DNA of 64,000 nucleotides. Source: Hanleya hanleyi (Eukaryota > Mollusca > Polyplacophora > Lepidopleurida > Hanleyidae). The notes below the pieces were generated by a model. That model saw only the letters and a program-made list of their open reading frames with translations. It searched no databases and had not been told where the DNA came from. Numbering within the stretch: position 1 is the stretch's first letter; each line of letters begins with the position of its first letter. Both the position numbers and the translations under genes were made by a program. Location: the NCBI GenBank assembly GCA_036873755.1, contig JAVTVY010018765.1, forward strand, positions 1 through 64,000, written 5' to 3'. Below, piece by piece: positions 25,901 to 37,900 of this stretch.

Positions 25901-28900
25901 TGCAGAATTTATTACCCGAATTTTCAACATCAGGAGTCCCCTCTTATTGAAATCTTCTTTATTTCTTTTACACTGATTGAAGATATGGATTCTCTGTCCA
26001 CGGCGACGAATTTTGTATGTCCGTCGTCCTCAAGCTACGAGTATAATATTGGTCGACAGTCTGTGTTGTTGTTGTTGTCGGGAGTGAAGACGTGAAGCGC
26101 TCGACCACTTCGCTCAAAAGCGTTTCATCAGATAAATGAATGGTTAAATGAATTGGTTGATGAGTAAACAACTGATCCATAAACTGAAACCACGATGGCT
26201 TTGGTACGCGACCGTCAAAAGTGCCGGAGTTAAAAATTTACTGCCACGTGCTTGACACGAGGGAATCCTCGCTAGAAAAGGACTGTGCCTCGTTTTGAAC
26301 TACGGCTTTCCCCAAGAATGTGAACCAAGATGGCGGCTCTTCAGTCGCCTTCGCGCTGACTCGCGCTGTGAAGGTTCATTCGTTTTACTTAGATTTGCTT
26401 ACTTATTTCTTTTACGAACAATAACTACTGATAATTAAAATACATGCGGCATTATTTATTTCCAAAATATTGATGCGGGCGGGTCATGCGAAACAACCTA
26501 TCAACTGACAACTGGTATGTTGTGGGAAAACTCAAATTTTTTTTCGTGCGCTTCGCACACAAACGGCAAAAATTGCAAAACTCAATTTTTTTAATCAAAA
26601 CTCAGTTTGAAATTTTTCTGCAAAACTCAATATATATTGTTTTTCATCGTGGTAACCACGATGAAAAAACGGCTAGAAAAACCCCTGTACTGGATGAAAT
26701 TTCACCAAACTTGAATGGAAGCTGCATTGGAATGGCCTTGTGATCTAATTAGGTTTTGGTGTGAGTTCTTGCGTGGGTCCATGCAAAATGTGCTTCTGTC
26801 TGTCTGTCCAATTTCCATTCACTCCATATCTTGGAAACTACTGAAGGCAGATGCATGAAACTTCTATACAGTACAGCATATATATGTGTGCCTCTTGTGT
26901 GTTCTGCATCTTTCCTATAATGTGATCAGTTTAGAAATGATTGATGCTTCTCAATTACATGCATTTCACATTGGTTGGGCGCTGTAGGTGTCGGAAATCC
27001 ACCCATTGCTATATAAATCCTGACTCTTCACTGGGCTACTTCAACAATGAACATTGCCTCTTCGCAATTAATATTTTCAGTTGTGCAACTTTGTTTAGGA
27101 TACTTATTGCTACATTCGTTTTATAGCACATTCCCTTAAATAATGTGCTCACTCAAGGCAAAGTGGGAGGTTGGAGGAGACATATGTTTTTGCTTAAAAA
27201 AACAACCAACATAGGCCTCCTGCCGGAGTGACAAATCAAGGGTCAAAGCGGAACCTCTAGTCTAAATTTTTTCCAATTTTCTGAAAGAGGAGAAAATAGA
27301 GCGAAAACTGGAAAACTGCCTTTCTTTTGTAAAATACTGGATTTGAGGATTAGAAATGAGAGGGAAGACCTAATACATCCATTTACTATGACACCAAGGA
27401 ACTGTTTGAAGCTGAGTGGGTATGAAGGCTGAGGGTACCCTTTAATAAATATACTCATGAATTCATTCGAGAATGCAAACTGTCTCAATTTTCGAACAAT
27501 TTGCACAATGATTATCCAAGTTTGTGATCGAAATACTTTTTTGCATTTTTTTCTGGTGATCAGTATTCTTCATAACCTACTTTGGGTTCCCGTCCTTTGC
27601 ATGATCTAATTCATTTGTTAATTGTGAAATTATGAAGTGTGTTTATAGGATGTCAATTTGAACCCCTCGTCCTGACTGAACAATCATTAAAAAATTACTC
27701 TCTGTCATCAATGCCGTAAATTATATGGCGTAGCTGACCGGCATGTGTATTATCCCTGCACGTGGCCTGCATATACGGCCGGTCTTCAATGTGTATTTGC
27801 CCTACTCGATCGCTTAAGAGTTAACGAATTTTAATATACACTTTTCAGAGGTACTGTACGCATATATTTATTAGAGTTGAAAACGTGTTGAGAAATCGTC
27901 ATCATACTTTCACGGGATATAATCATCCTCCCATATTAGAAAATGGGTCTTTCCAATATAATTGGAGATGCTATGGTTACGGGTTGCGGCCAGTCACACA
28001 CAATTAATGACTTATTTTGCTACGAAGTAGGCTCTCATTTGCAAATTGTCCACTAATGAGTGAGTGAGTCCATTTGAATCCTTTCGTGGGCAAAATAAGG
28101 AGAATCGTTGACATTAGAACCTTGATTTTTGGCATGAAGGCACATTAGGGGACTGTTACCAGCAAGTTCTGAGCTGACCTACTTTTGATGAAAATTTCTG
28201 GTGATTTTTCATGAAAATCACTGGTGATTTTGACTTGGGCACTGCCCATCTTAATATAGGCAGGATTTCAACTTGGGGTGGGGGGATTTCCAAGAGTTCA
28301 GTTCGCGTTGAGTCCTAATGCCTACCCTACTCCGTAGGTCCTGTGACGTTAGTCACACTGCCATGTGACGAAAAACGGCAATATAAATTTTAATTCTTTA
28401 CGTTGTGTACTACATTAATTTAAAACAATCTTTTATATAAAATGGACAGCTGGAAGGAACTGTCTGAACCACTGTTAACCCACACAGTGGTTCGCCCGCA
28501 ACAAGCCACTCAGGAATTAGGACCTAGTAACCAATAACAACGACCACATATATTCATTAGTGAGACAGACAGTGGATCACAGAAAGGGGCTGCACTTCAT
28601 ATCCCTAGTTTTAATCTGTCCCAGCTGTTAGAAAATCCAAATGAGTATTTGTTTGGTTGAAAACATAACAATTCACACAAAGATAATCCAAAATAATTTT
28701 CTGTGCTGGGTCATTCCATGAAATGGGGGTACCAAAGTGTGACATGCAAACCAATTTTGAAAAGATGTCAATTCCTGGCTGCACTAAGTCAGGGATAATA
28801 TTGATATACAGAGATTCGGAAAACATAAGAAAACGGATAATATTCCACAATTTGGGAGAAAAATAAAATACTGAAGTTGCACGTGTAACGAGGACACCAA

Positions 28901-31900
28901 ACTATATGCAAAATTCACCACATAACACGTTAATTTAAGTGTCAAATAGAATAAAAACATGATCAAATTGTTAGAATATTTAATCCTATTCTTAGTCAGC
29001 ATATTTAGTGGCATTGACTGCCTCAATCCAATCAAGTGGTGCGTGTAACATGGACACCAAAAATGGCTTCGTGTCCTTTCGCATACATGTACATCATGTG
29101 AAATCACCATACTAGGTCGCCATCAAACTCTAGACTTTACTATCAAACTGATCATAGCACATGATCATTTTATATGTAAGACTGGTCTTAGTTTCACTTT
29201 CTTTCTTCTGGAATCAACATTTGTTTGTCACACATGTAACGAAGTGGCAAACGTAACTGTTCAGGACGCGAAATAGCACAATACTACTTACCCGCTATTT
29301 TTTGCAATTGCCTCATTATAGGACACCTACTCTAAAGTGGCTCCACCAACCATGTCACAAATTTTGGGTTCCATTGCTGCATATTGTAATTCATGCCAAA
29401 AAAAATAAGTAAAATGCAAGCCGAGGGTGGTGCGTGTAACCACATGAAAGAGGACACGAAAGCGAGACATAAAAGTATATTCCAACTACAGCTATTACGG
29501 ACACATCGAAATCCTGTCATATTTGGATCGATAATAGACAAGATTAGCCCAGCTCAAGAATAGTTTTGAATGACCACTGAATGACATTTTCTTGGTGACG
29601 GGTAAGAGGTAAGGTAGGTAGCAAAAGAGGACACCAAGCGTTACACGCGCAACCTGAATTTTGAGGGTTTCATGCATCCAGAATCTGCATTTAAGGGTGA
29701 CTGATATGAAATAAAATAAAATAAATTGAAAGACATGAGCCAGATCAATACTTTAAGTTGTTTTATTGGTCAAATTTATTAGCAATTCATGCACACAGTG
29801 CAAACAGAGGCATCAATGTTTGCAATGTTTGCAATGTCACATTTTTGGGGTCCGTGGGTGTCCTCATGTGCTGACACTGATGGTCCTCCAAAAGTAATGG
29901 CCATACATATAACTAAGATGTTATCTTATGTATATCTACTTGTATCTGGCATTAAATAGGAATAAATGTTTTTAAAATCAGTGTAATATTTTAGAAAATT
30001 CACTGGTTTTAAGTTTGAGTGCTTAAAGGTGACCCCATTTCATGGAGTGACCCTGCTCTTCAAACCATGTTTCTGATGTTCCATTCATCTAGTCACAGAC
30101 AGAAATTCTCCAAGGGCAAATTGTATTATGTTGTTGTGTATTGGAAGTGAAAATGCATTCTGTTGATACCAAGTTGAAATATTAATTAGTACATGTAGTA
30201 CGGCTGAATAAAATTGATCTCTATAGTTTCACTGGCAGATTTTGGAAGAAAAGTATGAGGGAGGGAGGCTTTTTTTTGTCTTTTTAATTTTTCTCTTTCA
30301 CACAGACCAAATATATCCATCTTTTCTGACACACTGATGCAGTAGTTTAATACAATTTGCATGAAACTGACAATGTTCTTTGAGTTACTAGAAAAGTCAG
30401 CCTTCAACAATATTATTTCCTTCAAATGAAACTAGACACTGACTCGGTGTTTAAGAACATTATTTTGGTGAAACTTTGAGACAGAAATGTGTGAAAACAA
30501 AAAAAATAAAACTAAAAAAGCAGGTGACTCTATTAAAAAGCTGAGCCAGCGGTGCCTGTGAATCTATACATTTATTTTATTCAGCCCAGATTATGTCACA
30601 CATCTGTCACGAGATCATACATGTTATCAGGCACAGTAAATAAATTAAGATCTTCATTATAGTTGATTTTATGAGAACTATCAGTATGAAATAAGCAGTG
30701 GTAATTAAAAGGTGAGAAGTAATTGTTCATTTGATGTGGGATGTTCAACATGAGTTTATGCTTACAGGTGTGTGTTATTGCTGACTCTACAGGGGCCTTA
30801 CTTGCTTATGAAGCCTTGTGTCGCTCTAATCCTCATTATGGTCACAGTAGTAGTGGCCACGGTAGTCACAGCAGTCTTACTGACATGGAACGTGATGACG
30901 GTAGGGGGGAGGGCATGGACGGTGACCCAGATCACTTGTCTGATTCTAAACATTTGAGCCAAAGTGACACAGACTTAGCATTTGAACCTGAGACTACTTA
31001 CTCTACCAAATACTCACGGAGTAAGAGTGAAATAGTACCTCCGGACCCATCAGAATTACACCGCGGACATTCCACGAAGAGAGACTCTGTACACCTGAGC
31101 GTGTCGTCAGCCTCTGGGCCTCAATCACGCAGGACCAGTACGGGCAGCCAGTATGATGGCGGCCATGTTAAATTTGAGTTTGATGTTGCAGATGTGTTTA
31201 TGTTTGGTTCGCCTCTGGGAATTGTTTTAGCATACCGTCGACTTTGTTCAGGAGAAGATCGATACAGTAAGTTGAAATCTCTTACCTCAAATCAGATAGT
31301 ATTCATTAAATTATATTCCTGTTGATTAATTCTGTCAATATATTATGTGGATTTTCTTTATTCCATTTGCATCTGAAGAATTCTTTTCTTGAGCTTTTGA
31401 AATTTGTCTCCTATATTCCTGCACTTGGAAGCCCTGCAGGTTGGTCTGTCTTGGGCAGTATATTATATTGGTTTCCACTTTGTATTCTACCGTATGATGA
31501 AAAGGCATCTATATTAAGATAGATTGATAAAGATTCCATTACTGTCTCTGTCCAAACTGTCTTTATTTCATGTCAGATGAAGAATAGTCTGGTAAGGCTT
31601 TGGTGTAAGATCTCCCATTGAAAAGGTAATATCCTGGACAAACGACTGACAATACAACTTGTAGCAGATCCCTTGTCAATTATATTTCGTGAGTCTTACA
31701 CCAAATCATTGCCAAGTCTGTCCAGGTACAACCATGAGTGTAGAAGGCCTGAACAATAATAATTCACATGGAAGATTGACCATCAGAACACTGATGGAGG
31801 ATCCGTGAAGTAATGCTGAGTTGACATACACATGTTACAATGACTGTATTGTTGGGTATTTTGTATGACCATTAACCATGCTGTTCCTGTTTTATTCAGT

Positions 31901-34900
31901 TCCACCATTACGTCCAGCCTGCCACCAGATCTATAATTTATTCCATTCTCGTGACCCTATGGCCGCACGTCTGGAGCCTCTGCTCTGTGACAGGTTCCGA
32001 TCCCTACCTTCAGTCAAGGTACCCAGATACAGCAAGTTCCCTCTGGGAGATGGAGAACCCATTCATGTCGGTATGTCTTCTATTTCAGGACCAGAACTTT
32101 GATTTAGCTCAAGCCTGTCATCATAGTATTAAAAAATCATGAACAATTGCATTGGCTTTATTCAGCCTGGCTCTGTCTGGTTGTTCCATTTGGTTTTGCT
32201 TTCATAGAAACCACACTTTGATGGTGCATTGCTCAGAGTGCCCACACTGCAATGATTAGAGTGCTCATACTGCACTGGTTATAGTGCCCACACTGCACTG
32301 GTTATAGTGCCCACACTGCACTGGTTATAGTGCCCACACTGCACTGGTTGTAGTGCCCACACTGCACTGGTTGTAGTGCTCACACTGTACTGGTTATAGT
32401 GCCCACACTGCACTGGTTATAGTGCCCACACTGCACTGGTTATAGTGCTCACACTGCACTGGTTATAGTGCCCACACTGCACTGGTTATAGTGCTCACAC
32501 TGCACTGGTTATAGTGCTCACACTGCACTGGTTATAGTGCCCACACTGCACTGGTTATAGTGCTCACACTGCAGTAGTTATACTGCCCGCACTGCACTGG
32601 TTATAGTGCCCATCTCCCAAGTGAGAGGTCCCAAGTGAGAGGTCAATCATTGGTCGAGTAATACATAATCGAACTTCTTGTTTCCTCGCTTGGCGCTCAG
32701 CATTGGAAAGATATATCGAGGACTGGTTGGCCTAGTTTCATGATAATGTGACAGAGTTTCGTATCTGCCTATGGCATGGTGCTTCAGCAGTATAAAAGGA
32801 AGCATTGTTGCTCACATGAATGGGAAATGGTTGAAACTGGTTTTAAATCCTATTCACTCATTCACTCACAGGCTCTCTTGCTTTCATAGAGATTTTGTTA
32901 GTTAACTGCATCCATTATTAACGAAACAAACCTTAGTATTTACTAACCCACTGCTTCTTAATCACTGCCTTATTCATGTCTATGTTTCATGGAATATTAT
33001 AGGTCAGCATTAGAATTAATGTTTCCAAGGTCATATTCAATGTATTTCTCAAGTTTGTTCTACTATTAATGTCAATCTGTTACCTTGTTTTCGTTTGTAG
33101 ATTTTCTGGTTTTTACCCCTCGGCCAAAATTTGGCCGAAGGGTATTGTCGTCGTCATGTACGTCCGTCTGTCTGTCCGTCCGTCCGTCTGTCCGTCTGTC
33201 CGTCACACCTTTCTCGTTACCAAGATATCTTTAGAACGACTTACCCTAGGCACACCAAACTTGCATTGCACATCCATATGCTCGTGCCCCAGAACCCTAT
33301 TGAATCTGGGCCTGATTGGTTGGAAACTTTGGTGGCCATCTTTAATTTATGCGAAATCATCACAGCTTTCTCGTTACCAAGATATCTTTAGAACGACTTA
33401 CCCTAGGCACACCAAACTTGCACTGCACATCTATATGCTCATGACCTAGAACCCTATTGAATCTGGACCTGATTGGTTGGAAACTTTGGCGGCCATATTT
33501 AATTTATGCGAAACCATTAATCTGGTGTATCTCGGGTACCATTTCACTGTTCAGTGTGAAACTTAGTATAGATCATCGATGCATCAAGAAACTTCAAAGG
33601 AATGACCAAACCAGTTTCCCTGATTCCGTGGAAACCTTGGCGGCCATCTTTAATTTATGCAAAATCTTTAATGATATATATCTTTGATACCATGCAAGTG
33701 TTCTATACGAAACTTGGTATACAGCATCGATGTATCAAGAGACCTTCAATGTATAACCACATCAATTCCTCTGAGTGGCAGGAAGGATGGGCGGCCATCT
33801 TTAATTTATGCAAAATCATCAATGATCTCTATCTCTGATACCGTTCAAGTACTCGATGTAAAATTTGATATACATCATCGATGCATCAATAGACTTACGA
33901 TAAATGACAGTTCTGGTGTTTCTGGTTGGGCGGAAACCTTGGTGGCCATCTTTAATTTATATGGCAGGTACGGGTCTCCCTTTTTACCCCTCGGCCAAAA
34001 TTTGGCCAAAGGGTATTGTCGTCGTCATGTACGTCCGTCCGTCTGTCCGTCATACCTTTCTCGTTATCAAGATATCTTTAGAACGACTTACCCTAGGCAC
34101 ACCAAACTTGCATTGCACATCCATATGCTCGTGCCCCAGAACCCTATTGAATCTGGGCCTGATTGGTTGGAAACTTTGATGGCCATCTTTAATTTATGCG
34201 AAATCATCACAGCTTTCTCGTTACCAAGATATCTTTAGAACGACTTACCCTAGGCACACCAAACTTGCACTGCACATCTATATGCTCATGACCTAGAACC
34301 CTATTGAATCTGGACCTGATTGGTTGGACACTTTGGCGGCCATATTTAATTTATGCGAAACCATTAATCTTGTGTATCTCAGGTACCATTTCACTGTTCA
34401 GTGTGAAACTTAGTATAGATCATCGATGCATCAAGAAACTTCAAAGGAATGACCAAACCAGTTTCCCTGATTCCGTGGAAACCTTGGCGGCCATCTTTAA
34501 TTTATGCAAAATCTTTAATGATATATATCTTTGATACCATTCAAGTGTTCTATACGAAACTTGGTATACAGCATCGATGTATCAAGAGACCTTCAATGTA
34601 TAACCACATCAATTCCTCTGAGTGGCAGGAAGGATGGGCGGCCATCTTTAATTTATGCAAAATCATTAATGATCTCTATCTCTGATACCGTTCAAGTACT
34701 CGATGTAAAATTTGATATACATCATCGATGCATCAATAGACTTACGATAAATGACAGTTCTGGTGTTTCTGGTTGGGCGGAAACCTTGGTGGCCATCTTT
34801 AATTTATACAAAATCTTTAATGATGTATATCTTTGATACCGTTTCAGTGTTCTATATGAAACTTGGTATACAGCATCCATGTATTAGAAGACTTGCAATG

Positions 34901-37900
34901 AGTAACTACATCAGTTCTCCTGAGTGGTGGGAAGGACGGGTGACCATCTTTAATTTATGCGAAATCATTAATGATCTCTATCTCTGATAACTTTCAAATG
35001 CTCGATGTAAAATTTGCTATACATCATCGATGCATCAAGAGACTTGAGTAATGAATACCGGTTTCTCTGATTGGATGGAAACCTTAGAGACCATTTCTAA
35101 TTACAAAATTTTTCATAATCTGTATATTTGTCACTTGACTGCTTGGTGTTCCTGAAGTCTTGGTTCAAATTGAATACATTATGAATGGCTGGCGCCCAGA
35201 GCCGAGGGGTTTTCTGATGCGCAGCTTCGTATTACATGCATGTGTCCCTGTGGGCACTGCCATATTGACTCTAGTTCAGAATGTATGTACCCCATATTTT
35301 ATTACAGTTGAGGCCATACAGAGTAACAGTGAGATATTTGGTGATAATCGACGTCACTCCAACTCGCCATCAATACATCCCTCCTTGCAGAGACAGAACA
35401 GTGCGTCCAGTATCACTAGTCAGGTGTCTGGTATGGGGGAGGTGCTTGTCTCTAATATAACCAATGGTGAGCCTATATTTCACCATAATATAATGCATAT
35501 TGCAACATTCAGGGCTTACTGCACGATGTTAGGAATATGCTGGTGAACTTAATAGCTAGGCTGCTTTACTATATAAAGAAACATTCAACAATAACACTTC
35601 TGGCGTAATATAGCATGGCTACTTCACACATAACATTATATGCTGCATATGTCATGAAACTTGTAGAAAAATTAATTGAAGCAATGTGTAGGTCCTAGAA
35701 CACTGTACATGTAATCTCTTTTTAAGCTTATCTGATTGATTGAGAATTCTGTTGTAGTGACAAACCGGTGGTGGGGCACCAAGCGACTGGACCATGTGTT
35801 ATACTGCCCTGATGTCCTGCACTCGTTCCCCACTAACGCCCTGCCTCACTTGTTCCACTCCAGCTTCTGGGAGTCCAATGATGTGGCCGCCTTCATTCTC
35901 AGACAGGTAATCCCTACATGTAGATGTACATTATAGAATCTTCCTCCTCGTTAACCTGAGACGTGGGGATATAACATAGATCAAGGAAAGGCTTGTACAA
36001 TAGAACCAGGCTGATATATGGTAATCCCTCATATAATTCAATCACCCTTTTAAAATTCAATCACCCCAATCTTGTGAACAAAATTCAATCAGTCGTTCTA
36101 AGAAATTTGATCACATTCTAAAAATCATTCAAAAGAAATAATGAATTATCTGCATGATTTTGAATTGATTTTCAACTGTTCTTATAAATTTGATCACCCC
36201 CTGATGTTATGGTGATAAGTTTCACTACCTGTGATTGAATTGTTAGAGGATTTAGGGTAAATAGGAAGTGCCAATTCTGTCAATGGATTGACTAACTGGG
36301 CCAAAATCAACAAACAGGAAGCAGCAATCACAGAATCAGATTGTGTGATTGGTATTGTGCAAGTTCCTCATTTATCTGTCGTTAAACAGAAGTACCTCCT
36401 GGTTCAACTGTGGTCATGACATCTGTGAAAGAAATATGGTACATTCTAATATCTCCACTGGTCCAGGGTTTTGTACATCATTGGCCAGATGTGGATCCCA
36501 CTGGTGGTTCCATCTCCATCTCTTGGCATGGTACAGTAGATCCTGATCTTCATAGAATCTGGGGATCAATGGAGACGTTAATGGAATGTACGCCAGGATG
36601 GTGCATTCAAGTGGATCTGACAGTAGGCCTACTTCTGTGATCACAGCTGTTCAGATAACCTGTATTGTATTCACCCCTTGTCAATAGTGATAATGCACTT
36701 GGACGTGGAACATTGCTTCATTTGGTGCATTTTCACTGCAACATTTGTGCACCAGTCAGATTGAGGACACCATCAGCCAGGGTGTTAACAAAGGTCAGTT
36801 AGCTTTACATAATTACACCAGCTGGCGTAGCAATGGAAATGTCGCCTTGAATTTGGGTACGTCTGAATACAACACATCACATTGATCAGGGTAGACTCTC
36901 ATGCCATAATTCCTGGTTTGAAGTTCTTAGGAATTGTCGTTATGTAGCTTTATGTACACCTTATCTCTTCTCATGTTATTGAGTCACAAATTCATCTCAT
37001 GTGCAGTGCCATGAACACCACAATTAACTCAATGTTAAACCCCCAATGGTTTGAAATATGATAAGCAGATATACCTACATTTGCAATTGTTACCCAGGTA
37101 GTACGAGTGGAGACATTCTCAGAGTTTGGACTGAAGGATGGAATGAAAGAAGGGTCAACTACGGCATTCTCTCCCTCCCAGCCCAGGGAGAAATGGCTGA
37201 GACGGAGGACAACTATCAAAGTGAAGGTATTTTGTATTCATGTTAACAGGAACTATTTAAGCCTGCAGGGGTCTTCACTGATTTAGCAGCAGAAGGATAA
37301 TAATGATCAGGGCATTTCTTGCACTGCTGACCTGAAGTTCTTCTTGTCTCCCACCAGATACCAGAAGGGGACTTAGGGATTTGCTCCGTCCGTCATTTTG
37401 TCATTCCGTCACACTTTCCTTGTGACTGCAATAACTCAAAAACTGTTTGTCTGATTGACATTAAACTTGGACAGAGGGTTGGTATGACAGAAAGGATGGC
37501 TGCGATTGTTTTTTGGCAACCTGCGTAATCTAGTATGGCCGCCATGGCCCTGAGGCCTTGACCCTATTCAGCTACATGCTACATAAGCTAGTGACTGCAA
37601 TAGCTCAAAAACGATTGTCTGAGGCACATCAAACTTGTATAGTGGGTTGAATAATCCAATATGGCCGCCATGACAAAGGTGGCCTTGACCCCTGTTCAGC
37701 CATGCTACCTAAGCTTGTGAATGCAATAATTGATTTGTCCAACTGACATCAAACTTGGACAGTGGGTTGGTATAAGTAAGAGGAGGACTGGGATTGTTTT
37801 TCGGCAACCTGCGCTATCCAATATGGTCACCATGGCCTTTACCAGATTCGGCCATTCTAGGCTTGTGACTGCAATAACTGAAGAACGATTTCACCAGCTG

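Larger units (their letters stand above)
20671..30767 (+). other. Intron 6 of PITPNM (10.1 kb)
   Basis: It contains a nested TIR element pair, an inverted dispersed repeat (28018-28365) and a further TIR element (28705-30056). At 26690-28017 I see only a short 'ctgtctgtctgtcc...gaaacttctatacag' stretch like other repeats here. Positions 30057-30767 show nothing notable. Confidence 0.9.

Noticed and set aside
33069..34987. Multiple + strand open frames of 75-184 codons
   Set aside because: The same peptides recur at 847-bp spacing and within the shorter units. They arise from the tandem repeat and are not genes.
36349..36640. Possible extra PITPNM exon in intron 10
   Set aside because: The frames do not match the family, and exons 10 and 11 already join in phase with conserved sequence on both sides.
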